Shown one piece after another: positions 19,611 through 32,574 of a DNA stretch of 64,000 nt. Both the position numbers and the translations under genes were made by a program. Source of the DNA: Amycolatopsis oliviviridis (GTDB taxonomy: Bacteria > Actinomycetota > Actinomycetes > Mycobacteriales > Pseudonocardiaceae); assembly GCF_014654365.1 (NCBI RefSeq), contig NZ_BNAY01000003.1, positions 62,001-126,000 of the forward strand. Reading direction: 5' to 3'. The notes under the pieces were generated by a model, which saw only the letters and a list, made by a program, of their open reading frames with translations, did not search any database and had not been told where the DNA came from. How positions within the stretch are numbered: position 1 is the first letter of the stretch; each line of letters opens with the position of its first letter.

Positions 19611-20117
19611 TCAGCGGCGCGTACGGGTTTCCGCGCGCAGGAGCCGGACGTCGAGGAACGCGACGACGGCGGAGACGACAGCGGCGGCCAGGCCGAGATA
19701 GCGGCCGAGACCCACGCCGATCTCGACGCCGGCGGCGGAGAAGATCCCGCGCTGGTCGGCGTCGAACTGCCAGTCGAGGGTGGTCCAGCCGAGCACCATC
19801 AGCAGCAGCGCGCCGATGACCGCCATCAGCCACAGATGCGGCAGGCCCGCGCGGCGGACGGCGTCGACGCGGCCGAACAGCACGACGGCGAGGCCGGGCA
19901 GGAACACCAGGAAGAGCGGCGCCCAGGCGAGGAACCCGGCGTGCCACGCGTCCCGGGTGACGTCGTTAGCGGGCAACGACGTCAGCACGTCCTCGATCTC
20001 CGGACGTGACGCGGTCAGCTTCGTCCACGGCAGGAACAAGGCCACCAGCGCGAGCAGCCCGGCCGCGAAGCCGAGCCACTCACGCCAGGTGACCTTCTTC
20101 AAAGCGAGATCAGGCAC
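19611..20117 (-). CDS. Small four-segment membrane protein
   Basis: A 168-residue membrane protein of unknown function. Hydrophobic segments lie at about residues 15-33 ([16 protein letters not shown]), 63-80, 92-110 ([18 protein letters not shown]) and 138-155. A periplasmic loop with [19 protein letters not shown] lies after the first segment, and the C-terminus is basic. Its start overlaps the gatB end by 8 bases, so it is probably the last gene of the gat operon. A half-palindrome (GCATCCAGAGGACTAAACGCG, 19582-19602) follows just after its stop. Confidence 0.75.
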   Translation of the reverse strand: MPDLALKKVTWREWLGFAAGLLALVALFLPWTKLTASRPEIEDVLTSLPANDVTRDAWHAGFLAWAPLFLVFLPGLAVVLFGRVDAVRRAGLPHLWLMAVIGALLLMVLGWTTLDWQFDADQRGIFSAAGVEIGVGLGRYLGLAAAVVSAVVAFLDVRLLRAETRTRR

Positions 20118-21615
20118 CGACTCGCTCGATGATCAGTTCGCGCACGCGCTTGGCGTCGGCCTGGCCCTTGGTGGCCTTCATGACCGCGCCGACGATCGCC
20201 CCGGCCGCGGCCACCTTGCCGCCGCGGATCTTCTCGGCGACGTCCGGCTGCGCGGCCAGCGCCTCGTCGACCGCCGCGATGAGCGCGGAGTCGTCGGAGA
20301 CGACCTTCAGGCCGCGCTTCTCGACGACCTCGGCGGGCGAACCCTCGCCGGCGAGCACGCCCTGCACGACCTCCTTGGCCAGCTTGTTGGTCAGCTCACC
20401 GGCGTTGACCAGCGCGATGACCTCGGCCAGCTGCGCCGGGGTGATCGCCAGCTCCGCCAGTTCGATCTCGCGGGAGTTGGCCTCCTGCGCCAGCGTGTTG
20501 ACCCACCAGCTGCGGGCCTCGTCCGGCGTCGCGCCCGCCTCGACGGTCGCGGCGACCAGGTCGACCGCGCCGACGTTGAGCAGGTCGCGCAGCGCCTCGT
20601 CGGTCAGGCTCCACTCGCGCTGGATGCGCTTGCGGCGCTCCGACGGCATCTCCGGCAGCGTCTTGCGCAGCTCCTCGACCCACTCGCGCGACGGCGCGAT
20701 CGGGACCAGGTCGGGCTCCGGGAAGTACCGGTAGTCCTCGGCGGTCTCCTTGGTGCGGCCGGACGACGTGGTGCCGTCGGCCTCCTGGAAGTGCCGCGTC
20801 TCCTGCTTGATCGAGCCGCCCTCGGCGAGGATCGCCGCCTGCCGGGTCATCTCGTAGCGCACGGCGCGCTCGACGCTGCGCAGCGAGTTGACGTTCTTGG
20901 TCTCGGTGCGCGTGCCGAACTCGGTCGCGTCCTTGGCCATCAGCGAAACGTTCGCGTCGCAGCGCAGGGAACCCTGGTCCATGCGGACATCGGAGACGTC
21001 CAGCGCGCTGAGCAGATCCCGCAGGGCGCTCACGTACGCGCGGGCGACCTCGGGGGCGCGGCCGCCGGTGTGCTCGATCGTCTTGGTGACGATCTCGATC
21101 AGCGGCACGCCCGCGCGGTTGTAGTCGAGCAGGGAGTGCTCGGCGCCGTGGATCCGGCCGGTGGCGCCGCCGACGTGCAGCGACTTGCCGGTGTCCTCCT
21201 CCATGTGCGCGCGCTCGATCTCGACGCGCACGACCTCGCCGTCGTCCAGCGTCACGTCGAGGTAGCCGTTGAAGGCGATCGGCTCGTCGTACTGCGAGGT
21301 CTGGAAGTTCTTCGGCATGTCCGGGTAGAAGTAGTTCTTCCGGGCGAACCGGCACCATTCGGCGATCTCGCAGTTGAGCGCCAGCCCGATGCGGATCGCG
21401 CCTTCGATCGCCTTGGCGTTCACGACGGGCAGCGCCCCGGGCAGACCGAGACAGGTCGGGCACACCTTGGTGTTCGGCTCGCCGCCGAACTCGTTGGCGC
21501 AGCCGCAGAACATCTTGGTGTTCGTGTTCAGCTCGACGTGCACCTCGAGGCCCAGCACCGGGTCGAACCGCTCGATGACGTCGGCGTAGTCCATCAACTC
21601 AACCACGGCGGTCAC
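20110..21615 (-). CDS. gatB: Aspartyl/glutamyl-tRNA amidotransferase subunit B
   Basis: The tRNA-binding and kinase subunit of GatCAB, which converts Glu-tRNA(Gln) and Asp-tRNA(Asn) to the amidated forms. It has 501 residues. Marks are [19 protein letters not shown] (about residues 19-37), the Cys-rich [44 protein letters not shown] and the C-terminal YqeY-like tail. The GTG at 21615 has GGGAGGAAAGAA before it and overlaps the gatA stop in GTGA. The longer open frame over gatA is a shadow. Order gatC-gatA-gatB on one transcript. Confidence 0.97.
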   Translation of the reverse strand: MTAVVELMDYADVIERFDPVLGLEVHVELNTNTKMFCGCANEFGGEPNTKVCPTCLGLPGALPVVNAKAIEGAIRIGLALNCEIAEWCRFARKNYFYPDMPKNFQTSQYDEPIAFNGYLDVTLDDGEVVRVEIERAHMEEDTGKSLHVGGATGRIHGAEHSLLDYNRAGVPLIEIVTKTIEHTGGRAPEVARAYVSALRDLLSALDVSDVRMDQGSLRCDANVSLMAKDATEFGTRTETKNVNSLRSVERAVRYEMTRQAAILAEGGSIKQETRHFQEADGTTSSGRTKETAEDYRYFPEPDLVPIAPSREWVEELRKTLPEMPSERRKRIQREWSLTDEALRDLLNVGAVDLVAATVEAGATPDEARSWWVNTLAQEANSREIELAELAITPAQLAEVIALVNAGELTNKLAKEVVQGVLAGEGSPAEVVEKRGLKVVSDDSALIAAVDEALAAQPDVAEKIRGGKVAAAGAIVGAVMKATKGQADAKRVRELIIERVGA

Positions 21616-23129
21616 TTCTTTCCTCCCAGCTCCGGAACCTCGTGCACCAGCGAGCCGCCGTTGGCGGCGTCGCGCGCGACCTCGTAGGCGGCGCCGACGC
21701 GGTACAGCCGGTCGTCGGCCATCGCGGGGGCCATGATCTGGAGGCCGACCGGCAGGCCGTCCTCGTGCGACAGTCCACTCGGGACGCTCATCGCGGCGTT
21801 GCCGGCGAGGTTCGACGGAATGGTGCAGAGGTCCGCCAGGTACATCGCCATCGGATCGTCGACGCGCTCGCCGATCTTGAACGCGGTGGTCGGCGTGGTC
21901 GGCGAGACCAGCACGTCCACCTTCTCGTACGCGGCCTCGAAGTCCCGCGTGATGAGCGTGCGGACCTTCTGCGCCGAGCCGTAGTACGCGTCGTAGTAGC
22001 CCGAGGACAGCGCGTACGTGCCGAGCATGATGCGGCGCTTGACCTCGGGACCGAAGCCCTTCTCGCGGGTCAGCGACATGACCTCTTCGGCGCTGTGCGC
22101 GCCGTCGTCGGACACGCGCAGGCCGTAGCGCATGGCGTCGAACCGGGCGAGGTTCGACGAGCACTCGCTCGGCGCGATCAGGTAGTACGCGGGCAGCGCG
22201 TAGGTGAAGTTCGGGCACGAGACCTCGACGACCTCGGCGCCGAGCGCGCGCAGCTGCTCGACGGCGGCCTCGAATGACCGCAACACGCCCGGCTGGTAGC
22301 CGTCGCCGGCGAATTCCTTCACGACGCCGACACGGACGCCCTTGAGGTCCCCGGTCAGGCCCTGGCGGGCCGCGGCGACCACGGGCGGAACCGGCGCGTC
22401 GATCGAGGTCGAGTCCATCGGGTCGTACCCGGCGATGACCTCGTGCAGCAGGGCGGCGTCGAGCACCGTCCGCGCGCAGGGACCGGCCTGGTCGAGCGAC
22501 GACGAGAAGGCGACGAGACCGTAGCGGGAGACACCGCCGTACGTCGGCTTCACGCCGACGGTGCCGGTGACCGCGCCGGGCTGGCGGATCGAGCCGCCGG
22601 TGTCGGTGCCGATCGCGATCGCGGCCTCGAACGCCGCGATGGACGCCGAGGAGCCACCGCCGGAACCGCCCGGGATGCGGGCGTGGTCCCACGGGTTGTG
22701 CGTCGGGCCGAACGCGGAGTTCTCCGTGGAGGAGCCCATCGCGAACTCGTCCATGTTGGTCTTGCCGAGCACCACGACACCGGCCTCGCGCAGCTTGCGC
22801 GTCACGGTGGCGTCGTACGGCGGGATCCAGTTCTCCAGGGTCTTCGAACCGACCGTGGTCGGGATGCCCTTGGTGGTCAGCACGTCCTTGAGCGCCAGCG
22901 GCACCCCGGCGAGCGCCGACTTCGGCGCCTTGCCCTCGGCGACGTCGGCGTCCACCGCGCGGGCGGCGTCGAGCGCGCCCTCGGTGTCCACGTGCAGGAA
23001 CGCGTGGATGTGCTCGTCGACCTCGGCGATCCGGTCCAGGTGGGCCTGGGTGACCTCGACGGCCGAGACCTCACGGGACTGGATCTTCTCCGCCAGCTCG
23101 GCGGCGGTCAGCTTGACGATTTCGCTCAC
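21612..23129 (-). CDS. gatA: Aspartyl/glutamyl-tRNA amidotransferase subunit A
   Basis: The glutaminase/amidase subunit of GatCAB. It has 505 residues. The amidase signature has the Lys in [12 protein letters not shown] (about residue 82) and the Ser-rich core [16 protein letters not shown] with the cis-Ser, then [15 protein letters not shown] with the nucleophilic Ser. Start at 23129 overlaps the gatC stop by 4 bases, and the end overlaps gatB by 4 bases. In M. tuberculosis pfkA lies between gatA and gatB; here the two are directly joined. Confidence 0.97.
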   Translation of the reverse strand: MSEIVKLTAAELAEKIQSREVSAVEVTQAHLDRIAEVDEHIHAFLHVDTEGALDAARAVDADVAEGKAPKSALAGVPLALKDVLTTKGIPTTVGSKTLENWIPPYDATVTRKLREAGVVVLGKTNMDEFAMGSSTENSAFGPTHNPWDHARIPGGSGGGSSASIAAFEAAIAIGTDTGGSIRQPGAVTGTVGVKPTYGGVSRYGLVAFSSSLDQAGPCARTVLDAALLHEVIAGYDPMDSTSIDAPVPPVVAAARQGLTGDLKGVRVGVVKEFAGDGYQPGVLRSFEAAVEQLRALGAEVVEVSCPNFTYALPAYYLIAPSECSSNLARFDAMRYGLRVSDDGAHSAEEVMSLTREKGFGPEVKRRIMLGTYALSSGYYDAYYGSAQKVRTLITRDFEAAYEKVDVLVSPTTPTTAFKIGERVDDPMAMYLADLCTIPSNLAGNAAMSVPSGLSHEDGLPVGLQIMAPAMADDRLYRVGAAYEVARDAANGGSLVHEVPELGGKK

Positions 23130-23425
23130 TGCTCTTCTCCCAGAATCCGCGGCACCCGGAAACGACCCTCTTCGCTGGCCGGCGCACCGGCCAGCGCCTG
23201 CTGCTGGGTCAGCCCCGGTCGGACCGTGTCCTCACGGAACACGTTGGTCAGCGGCACGGCGTGCGACGTGGGCGGGACGTCCTCGCCTGCGACCTCGCTC
23301 ACCTTGGCCACCGAGTCCAGGATCTGGTCGAGCTGGCCTGCGAAGACGTCCAGCTCCTCTTCGGTGACGGCAAGCCTGGCCAGCTTGGCGAGGTGCGCGA
23401 CCTCGTCGCGGGAAATGTTGGGCAC
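23126..23425 (-). CDS. gatC: Aspartyl/glutamyl-tRNA amidotransferase subunit C
   Basis: A small belt subunit (99 residues) that stabilises GatA on GatB. The N-terminal [20 protein letters not shown] is diagnostic, and [15 protein letters not shown] follows. I chose the GTG at 23425, with GGGAG 8 bases upstream, which gives the normal family length; the frame stays open to 23521 with a non-homologous extension. First gene of the gat operon. Divergent from the ACT-domain gene. Confidence 0.95.
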   Translation of the reverse strand: MPNISRDEVAHLAKLARLAVTEEELDVFAGQLDQILDSVAKVSEVAGEDVPPTSHAVPLTNVFREDTVRPGLTQQQALAGAPASEEGRFRVPRILGEEQ

Positions 23426-23659
23426 GCGGGTGACTCCCGGGGTGTGCTGTGCGGGTTCTGTCGGAAGCTGCAAGTCTATGGTGGCGGTGTCGGCGGACTC
23501 GACTGGGTTACGCCAGGGCACTCCGGCCGCGGAGTGCCTGGTTCGTTATCCCGAAGGCCGGATGGCGGGCCCCATTACACCGTCCGGTCTGTCACAATCG
23601 GCGCCCGGCGTAGCGCGTTCCACGGCGAGGCTGGAACGCCTGAGGCGAGAGGGGCGCGT

Positions 23660-24313
23660 GTGTCGTTCCTGATCCGGGTCCAATTACCGGACACCCCGGG
23701 GACCCTCGGCGCGGTCGCCACCGCGCTCGGCACCGTCGGCGCCGACATCCTGAGTGTGGACGTGGTCGAACGAAGCGGCGGTCTCGCCATCGACGACCTC
23801 GTCGTGGAAATCCCCTCCGGCAGGCTGCCGGACGCGCTGATCACCGCGGCCGAAAGCGTCGACGGCGTCGAGGTCGACGCCGTCCGCCCGTACGCCGGGG
23901 TGCTGGACACCCATCGTGAGCTCGAACTGGTCGAGGAGATCGCCGCGAAGCCCGCTTCGGGGCTGGAGATCCTCGCCGAAGGGGTGCCGCGGATCATCCG
24001 GGCGGGCTGGGCCGTCGTCGTCGAGTACTCGGAGGCCGGCGCGCTGCGGCTGGCTTCGTCCAGCGCCGCGCCCGAGACGCCGATCACCGACCTGCCGTGG
24101 CTGCCGCTGGAACGCGCCACCATCCTGGACGCCGAGGAGGCCTGGGTCCCGGAGACGTGGAAGGAACTGGGGACCGAACTCGCGGCCACACCACTGGGGA
24201 AGCCGGGGAAGGCGCTGCTGGTCGCCAGGCCGGGCGGGCCGAACTTCCGGGCGGCGGAGGTGGCGCGTTTGGCGCACTTCGCGGGGATCGTCGCCGTCGT
24301 GCTGGACAGCTGA
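23660..24313 (+). CDS. ACT-domain protein
   Basis: A 217-residue protein with an N-terminal ACT domain: FLIRVQLPDTPGTLGAVATAL and the following VGADILSVDVVERSGG (residues about 3-40), the small-ligand (often amino acid) binding fold. The rest has no domain I recognise, but its C-terminus (FRAAEVARLAHFAGIVAVV) matches the style of the protein found beside gatC in mycobacteria (Rv3013 position). The GTG at 23660 is preferred: GAGAGGGG precedes it. Probably regulatory; ligand unknown. Confidence 0.82.
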   Translation: MSFLIRVQLPDTPGTLGAVATALGTVGADILSVDVVERSGGLAIDDLVVEIPSGRLPDALITAAESVDGVEVDAVRPYAGVLDTHRELELVEEIAAKPASGLEILAEGVPRIIRAGWAVVVEYSEAGALRLASSSAAPETPITDLPWLPLERATILDAEEAWVPETWKELGTELAATPLGKPGKALLVARPGGPNFRAAEVARLAHFAGIVAVVLDS

Positions 24314-24340
24314 CCTCGCTCCTTCGCGAGCCCCTGGGCG

Positions 24341-24395
24341 TGCAATGAAGGGGCCTTTCATAGCAAAATTTGCTATGAAAGGCCCCTTCATTGCA
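24341..24395. repeat. Perfect 55-base palindrome between convergent genes
   Basis: Arms of 27 bases, beginning TGCAATGAAGGGGCC and meeting at a single central A within TAGCAAA-A-TTTGCTA. The same sequence recurs at 37552-37606 with only the centre base changed. It lies between the ACT gene and the acetyltransferase gene ends, fitting a bidirectional terminator. Confidence 0.85.
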
Positions 24396-24410
24396 CGGGC
24401 GGGAGAGGGT

Positions 24411-27748
<3,338 letters not shown>

Positions 27749-27770
27749 GAGGGGCACGCTACCTCGCCGG

Positions 27771-28808
27771 TCACCAGCCTTCAGGCGGTTCGGTGAAAGC
27801 CTTGCCGGACTCCCGGCTGAGCGTGAGCGCGCGGCGCATCCACTCGGGGGTGGCGCCCGCGAGACCGCACGCCGGCGTCGGCACGACACGTTCGGCGAGG
27901 ATCTCGCGGCGGAAGCCGAGCCGGTCGACGAGTTTGAACGCGGGCGTGACCACGTCACGCAGTTCCACCGGCACGCCGGGATCGGTCGTGGGGACGAGTC
28001 CGAGCATCAGCGTCGTGCCGGAGTCCAGCGTCTCGCCGATTTCATCGAGCAGCGCGGGCGAAGCGCCCTTCAACAGGGTGAAGTCGAAGGCGATCGCTTT
28101 CGCCCCGGCCGCGCGCAGCAACGAGATCGGCGGCTTCGCGGCGCAGCAGTGCACCGCGACCGGTTGTCCGGTGATGCGTTCCGCCCCTTCGATCACCCGC
28201 GACAGCAGTTCGCGGGCCTCGGGCGCGGGCACGGCGGGGATCGTGCCGTAGCCCGACGCCGTCGGGAGATCGCCGTCGAGGACCGCGGGCAGCCCCGGCT
28301 CGTCGAACTGGAGCATCACGGGCGCGCCGATCCTCGACTTCAGCTCCGCGACGTGCGCGGCCAGACCGTCCAGCAGCGACTCGGAGAAATCGCGCAGCGC
28401 GCCCCGGTCGGTGAGGATCCGGTGCCCGCGCGGGAGTTCGACGTTCGCGGCGAGCGTCCACGGTCCCGCGACCTGCGCCTTGAACACCGGCGGCGCGGCG
28501 CCCGCCTTCTCGCGCGCCTCCTGGACGGCGTCGAGGTCCCAGCTCATCAGGTCGAGGGCGCGGCGGTGGTCGTGCCCGGGCCGGGCGGTGACCCGGTAGC
28601 CGCTCGGCACCACTTCGACGGCGAGGTCGACCAGCAGCGCCGCCGTCCGGCCGATCATGTCGGCGCCGACACCGCGCGCGGGAAGTTCGGGCAGACAGGG
28701 GAATTCGGGCAATTCACCGAACACGATCGAAGCGGCCTCGACCGGGTCGGTGCCGGGCAGGGAACCGATCGCGGTCGCCGCGCCTAGAGGCCAAGGTCGT
28801 TCGTTCAC
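27771..28808 (-). CDS. MetE C-terminal-like methionine synthase family protein (Rv3015c position)
   Basis: A 345-residue protein with the fold of the C-terminal, zinc-binding catalytic half of cobalamin-independent methionine synthase. It starts GAATAIGSLPGTDPVEA; QFDEPGLPAVLDGD matches the family's substrate region, and PVAVHCCAAKPPISLLR carries His and Cys that can bind zinc; a further Cys lies in VPTPACGLAG. It lacks the N-terminal half, so it is not a standard MetE; the methyl donor and acceptor are unknown. The GTG at 28808 has GGGGAG upstream. Its place near ligA matches M. tuberculosis Rv3015c. Confidence 0.8.
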   Translation of the reverse strand: MNERPWPLGAATAIGSLPGTDPVEAASIVFGELPEFPCLPELPARGVGADMIGRTAALLVDLAVEVVPSGYRVTARPGHDHRRALDLMSWDLDAVQEAREKAGAAPPVFKAQVAGPWTLAANVELPRGHRILTDRGALRDFSESLLDGLAAHVAELKSRIGAPVMLQFDEPGLPAVLDGDLPTASGYGTIPAVPAPEARELLSRVIEGAERITGQPVAVHCCAAKPPISLLRAAGAKAIAFDFTLLKGASPALLDEIGETLDSGTTLMLGLVPTTDPGVPVELRDVVTPAFKLVDRLGFRREILAERVVPTPACGLAGATPEWMRRALTLSRESGKAFTEPPEGW

Positions 28809-28928
28809 ACCCGGATTCTCCCCTTGGTCCGAGTGCGCGGGGCGGCGGGGCACGCGACGACACGGACATTCGCCGCAATTGCCGTCGGCAAGCCCGTGAC
28901 GGCACCGAGCGCATTACGCTGACCTGCC

Positions 28929-29738
28929 ATGACGAGCTCTCCACAGCCCGCCGGCTGGTATCCCGACCAGCAGAACTCCCGGATGTACCGGTGGTGGGAC
29001 GGACAGGCCTGGACGGCCGACACGCGGCCCTCCCACGACGCCGAGATGATCGAGCTGGACATCGAAGGCGCGCACGACCCGGACAAGATCCGGGCGCAGG
29101 TGGCGAAGGGGACCCAAGGCCGGGGCGGCGGGGCCACCGGCGGCGGGACCCTGTTCTCCGAACCCGTGCTGGTGGTCAACCAGCGCGCGAAGCTCATCGA
29201 GATGTCGAACGAGTTCGGGGTGTTCGACCAGAACGGCAACCGGCTCGGCGGTGTCGTCCAGGTCGGGCAGAGCACGTTCAAGAAGGCCATCCGGCTGCTC
29301 ACGAACTACGACCAGTTCCTGACCCACCGCTTCGAAATCCGCGACGCGAACCACAGCACGGTGCTGAAGGTGACGCGGCCGGCGAAGGTGTTCAAATCCC
29401 GCTTCCTGGTGACGAAGGCCGACGATTCCCCGATCGGGGAGATCGTGCAGGAGAACGTCTTCGGCAAGATCCGGCTGGGTTTCCTGGTCGACGGGCAGAA
29501 GGTCGGCGGGATCTTCGCGGAGAACTGGCGCGCGTGGAACTTCGTGATCAAGGACCACGCCGACGTCGAGATCGCGCGGATCACCAAGACCTGGGGCGGT
29601 TTCGTGAAGGCCGCGTTCACCACCGCGGACAACTACGTCGTCGAGATCCACCGGCCGCTGCGGGATCCGCTGGCGTCGATGGTGGTCGCCTCGGCGCTGA
29701 CCATCGACACCGCACTGAAGCAGGACGACAAGGGCTGA
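28929..29738 (+). CDS. DUF2510 plus LURP-one/scramblase-like protein
   Basis: A 269-residue protein with two parts. The N-terminal DUF2510 motif is PAGWYPDQQNSRMYRWWDGQ (residues 8-27), usual in actinobacterial membrane-associated proteins. The rest (about 75-265) is a tubby-like LURP-one/phospholipid-scramblase domain with LIEMSNEFGVFDQNGNRLG and FAENWRAWNFVIKDH. There is no long hydrophobic segment. In this family a lipid-binding role is suspected but unproved. A possible leaderless -10, TACGCT, lies at 28915-28920. Confidence 0.82.
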   Translation: MTSSPQPAGWYPDQQNSRMYRWWDGQAWTADTRPSHDAEMIELDIEGAHDPDKIRAQVAKGTQGRGGGATGGGTLFSEPVLVVNQRAKLIEMSNEFGVFDQNGNRLGGVVQVGQSTFKKAIRLLTNYDQFLTHRFEIRDANHSTVLKVTRPAKVFKSRFLVTKADDSPIGEIVQENVFGKIRLGFLVDGQKVGGIFAENWRAWNFVIKDHADVEIARITKTWGGFVKAAFTTADNYVVEIHRPLRDPLASMVVASALTIDTALKQDDKG

Positions 29739-29744
29739 GCGCCA

Positions 29745-29808
29745 CGCGTTTCGTCCTCTGAACGCGGTCCTTGCGCGCGCAACTACCGCATCCAGAGGAC
29801 GAAACGCG
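29745..29808. repeat. Long interrupted palindrome, CAGAGGACGAAACGCG family
   Basis: Outer arms CGCGTTTCGTCCTCTG (29745-29760) and CAGAGGACGAAACGCG (29793-29808) pair exactly; the centre pairs partly. It begins 7 bases after the scramblase gene stop, between two genes read the same way. Confidence 0.8.
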
Positions 29809-29922
29809 GGCGGGTCGAGTGACCGGGGTCTCACCCCGCTCAAGTGGACACTCGGCTTCCGGCGGCACAAAGTGGAAGACCTTGGGGCGGCACAGTGGAG
29901 TGCGTCCGGGACGGAGGTCACC

Positions 29923-30957
29923 ATGGAGCCGTTGCCCGAAGACGGCGAACGGGACTGGGCCGAGCCAGGCGTCTACACGGTTTCGCCGGGGGTCCACCGG
30001 ATCCCGCTGCCCTTGCCGCACGACGCGTTGCGCGCGGTCAACGTCTACGTCGTCACCGACGGCACCCGGCTGGTCCTCGTCGACTCGGGCTGGGCGCTGG
30101 AATCCGCACGCGAACGGCTTTCGCGCGGGCTGAAGGCGCTCGGCGCCGACCTCGGCGACATCGACGAGTTCCTGATCACCCACGTCCATCGCGATCACTA
30201 CACGATGGCCGTGGAACTGCGCCGCGAGTTCGGCGGCAAGGTCGGGCTCGGGAAGCTGGAAGAGCCGTCGCTGACGCGATCCGGCGATCCGGACCGCTTC
30301 CCGATGGAGGCGCAGGTCGACCTGCTGAAGCGCTGCGGCGCGGGCCCCGTCGTCGACGTGCTGGCCAAGGCTTTCGGCGGGGTCCGGCACACCGAGGCGC
30401 ATCTGTGGGAACAGCCCGACGAGTGGCTCGCCCCCGGCAAGCGCGCGATCGTGCCCGGACGCGAATTCGACGTCGTGCACACGCCGGGCCACACGGCCGG
30501 GCACGTCGTCTTCGTCGACGACGAAGCGGGACTGGTGTTCTCCGGCGACCACGTGCTGCCGCACATCACGCCGTCCATCGGATTCCAGCCGGTGCCCGCG
30601 GACCTCCCGCTGAGCGACTATCTCGACTCCCTGCGCCTCGTGCGCGAGATGCCGGACCGGCGCATGCTGCCCGCGCACGGCCGCGTCACCGACAGCGTCC
30701 ACGCCCGCGTGGACGAACTGCTGGAGCACCACCGTGATCGCCTGGAGGTCATGGGCGCCAAGATCACCCCGGACGTCACGACGGCGTACGAGGTCGCGCT
30801 CCGGCTGGGCTGGACGCGCCGTAAGCGCGAGCTCGGCGAGATGGACCCGTTCAACCAGATGCTCGCCGTCCTCGAGACCGGTTCGCATCTGGATCTGCTG
30901 GTGGCCCAGGGGAAACTGACTGCGACCGAGACCGACGGGGTGCGCTGCTACCGATGA
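29923..30957 (+). CDS. Metallo-beta-lactamase-fold hydrolase
   Basis: A 344-residue hydrolase with a binuclear zinc site. The metal motif is ITHVHRDHYTMA (HxHxDH form, about residues 85-96), the next His is in HTPGHTAGHVVF, and the Asp in FSGDHVLPHITP. The C-terminal helical domain (VDELLEHHRDRLEVMG, LGWTRRKRELGEM) is the accessory domain found in the LACTB2/hydroxyacylglutathione-hydrolase-like group. The substrate may be a thioester or ester. The ATG at 29923 has GGAGGT 5 bases upstream. It overlaps the next gene by 4 bases. Confidence 0.9.
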   Translation: MEPLPEDGERDWAEPGVYTVSPGVHRIPLPLPHDALRAVNVYVVTDGTRLVLVDSGWALESARERLSRGLKALGADLGDIDEFLITHVHRDHYTMAVELRREFGGKVGLGKLEEPSLTRSGDPDRFPMEAQVDLLKRCGAGPVVDVLAKAFGGVRHTEAHLWEQPDEWLAPGKRAIVPGREFDVVHTPGHTAGHVVFVDDEAGLVFSGDHVLPHITPSIGFQPVPADLPLSDYLDSLRLVREMPDRRMLPAHGRVTDSVHARVDELLEHHRDRLEVMGAKITPDVTTAYEVALRLGWTRRKRELGEMDPFNQMLAVLETGSHLDLLVAQGKLTATETDGVRCYR

Positions 30958-31400
30958 TCACCATCCGCCGTGCCCGGTGTGAGGACGTCGCGGCGATCGT
31001 CGGCATGCTCGCCGACGACCAGATCGGCAGCACCCGTGATTCCACCGGCGACCTCACGCCGTATCTCAAGGCCTTCGAGGAGATCGACGCCGATCCGGCG
31101 CAGTTGCTGATCGTCGCCGACGACGCCGGGGAGGCCGTCGGCACGCTCCAGCTGTCGATCATTCCCGGTCTGGCCAGGAAAGGCGCGCTGCGCGGGCAGA
31201 TCGAGGCCGTCCGGGTGCGCGCGAGCCACCGCGGTTCCGGCCTCGGCGGCGAGCTGATGACGTGGGCCATCGAGGAGTCCCGGCGGCGGGGCTGCGCGCT
31301 GGTTCAGCTGACATCGGACGTGAAACGCGAGGACGCGCACCGGTTCTACGAACGCCTCGGTTTCGAGGCCACGCACACCGGCTTCAAGCTGAAGTTCTAG
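30954..31400 (+). CDS. GNAT-family N-acetyltransferase
   Basis: A 148-residue acetyltransferase starting MITIRRARCEDVAAIVGML. The CoA site is VRVRASHRGSGLGGELMTWA (about residues 83-102) and the ending is HRFYERLGFEATHTGFKL, typical of the family. Its ATG overlaps the stop of the metallo-hydrolase gene in ATGA, so the two are co-translated. The substrate is unknown; the ending pattern is that of enzymes acting on small molecules or antibiotics. Confidence 0.88.
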   Translation: MITIRRARCEDVAAIVGMLADDQIGSTRDSTGDLTPYLKAFEEIDADPAQLLIVADDAGEAVGTLQLSIIPGLARKGALRGQIEAVRVRASHRGSGLGGELMTWAIEESRRRGCALVQLTSDVKREDAHRFYERLGFEATHTGFKLKF

Positions 31401-31408
31401 CGGGTCCC

Positions 31409-31472
31409 CGCATTTCGTCCTCTGGATGCGGTAGTTGCACGCGCAAGGACCGCATTCAGAGGACGAAATGCG
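31409..31472. repeat. Long interrupted palindrome between GNAT and mnmA
   Basis: A copy of the CAGAGGACGAAATGCG family: outer arms CGCATTTCGTCCTCTG and its complement, with a partly paired centre containing TTGCACGCGCAA. It lies between two convergent genes, 8 bases after one stop and 5 before the other. Confidence 0.82.
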
Positions 31473-31477
31473 AGAGG

Positions 31478-32569
31478 TCAGCGGGTCCCGGAGATCTTCG
31501 CGCTGCCGAGCACCAGATCGCCTTCGGCCGCGTCGGTGCGGTACAGCACGACGACCTGCCCCGGAGCGACGCCGCGCAGCGGCTCCCGCAGCTGAATGGT
31601 GACCGAGTCGCCGGAGACTTCTGCGACGGCCTCGACGATCCCGCCGTGCGCGCGTACCTGGACGACGCATTCGGTCGGACCGTCCAGCGGCCGTTCGCTC
31701 GGCCAGATCGGGCGGTTCGCCTCGATCACGTTCACGCCGAGGTCCCGCGCGGAGCCGACCTTCACGGTGCCCGAAACCGGCTCCAGCGAAAGCACGTAGC
31801 GCGGCCGCCCGTCCGGCGCCGGCGCCTCGATGCCGAGTCCCTTGCGCTGCCCGACGGTGAAGCCGTGCACGCCGGTGTGCTCGCCGAGCACGGCGCCGGT
31901 CTCGGCGTCGACGAGCTGCCCGGGACGCTGACCGAGCCGCTTCTCCAGGAAGCTCTTCGTGTCCCCGTCCGGGATGAAGCAGATATCGTGGCTGTCCGGC
32001 TTCTTCGCCACCGACAGGCCTCGGCTCTCGGCCTCGGCGCGCACGTCGGTCTTCCACGAATCACCCAGCGGGAACAGCGAATGCCGCAGCTGCTCCGGGG
32101 TCAGCGAAGCCAGCACGTAGGACTGGTCCTTGCCCGAGTCGACGCTGCGCCGCAGCTCCGGCACACCGTCCACAAGGGATAGACGGGCGTAGTGCCCGGT
32201 GGCGACGGCGTCGAAGCCGAGCGCCATCGCCTTGTCCAGCAACGCCTCGAACTTGATCTTCTCGTTGCAGGTGACGCACGGGTTCGGCGTCCGGCCGGCG
32301 GCGTACTCGCCGACGAAGGTCTCGATGACCTCTTCGGTGAAGCGCTCGGCGAAGTCCCAGATGTAGAAAGGGATGCCGAGGATGTCGGCGGCGCGGCGCG
32401 CGTCGCCCGAATCCTCGATCGTGCAGCAGCCGCGGGATCCCGTGCGCAGCGTGCCGGGCTTCGCCGACAGCGCCAGGTGCACGCCGACGACCTCGTGCCC
32501 GGCGTCCACGGCGCGCGCGGCGGCCACCGCCGAGTCCACTCCCCCGCTCATCGCGGCCAGTACGCGCAT
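31478..32569 (-). CDS. mnmA: tRNA-specific 2-thiouridylase
   Basis: Inserts sulfur at C2 of the wobble uridine of Lys, Glu and Gln tRNAs, taking sulfur from the desulfurase next door. It has 363 residues. The ATP pyrophosphatase loop is [11 protein letters not shown] (residues 7-17); catalytic Cys lies in [13 protein letters not shown] (about residue 100) and the partner Cys in [11 protein letters not shown] (about 195). The C-terminal beta-barrel has [19 protein letters not shown] prefer the ATG ([10 protein letters not shown]) to a GTG 9 bases upstream, which overlaps the desulfurase stop. Confidence 0.96.
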   Translation of the reverse strand: MRVLAAMSGGVDSAVAAARAVDAGHEVVGVHLALSAKPGTLRTGSRGCCTIEDSGDARRAADILGIPFYIWDFAERFTEEVIETFVGEYAAGRTPNPCVTCNEKIKFEALLDKAMALGFDAVATGHYARLSLVDGVPELRRSVDSGKDQSYVLASLTPEQLRHSLFPLGDSWKTDVRAEAESRGLSVAKKPDSHDICFIPDGDTKSFLEKRLGQRPGQLVDAETGAVLGEHTGVHGFTVGQRKGLGIEAPAPDGRPRYVLSLEPVSGTVKVGSARDLGVNVIEANRPIWPSERPLDGPTECVVQVRAHGGIVEAVAEVSGDSVTIQLREPLRGVAPGQVVVLYRTDAAEGDLVLGSAKISGTR

Positions 32570-32574
32570 CTTCC

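Noticed and set aside
20110..22692. 860-residue version of gatB
   Set aside because: The first 359 residues are an Arg-rich shadow of gatA.
29745..29808. Palindromes as insertion-sequence ends
   Set aside because: No transposase lies between or beside copies, and each copy is a closed palindrome rather than a terminal repeat.
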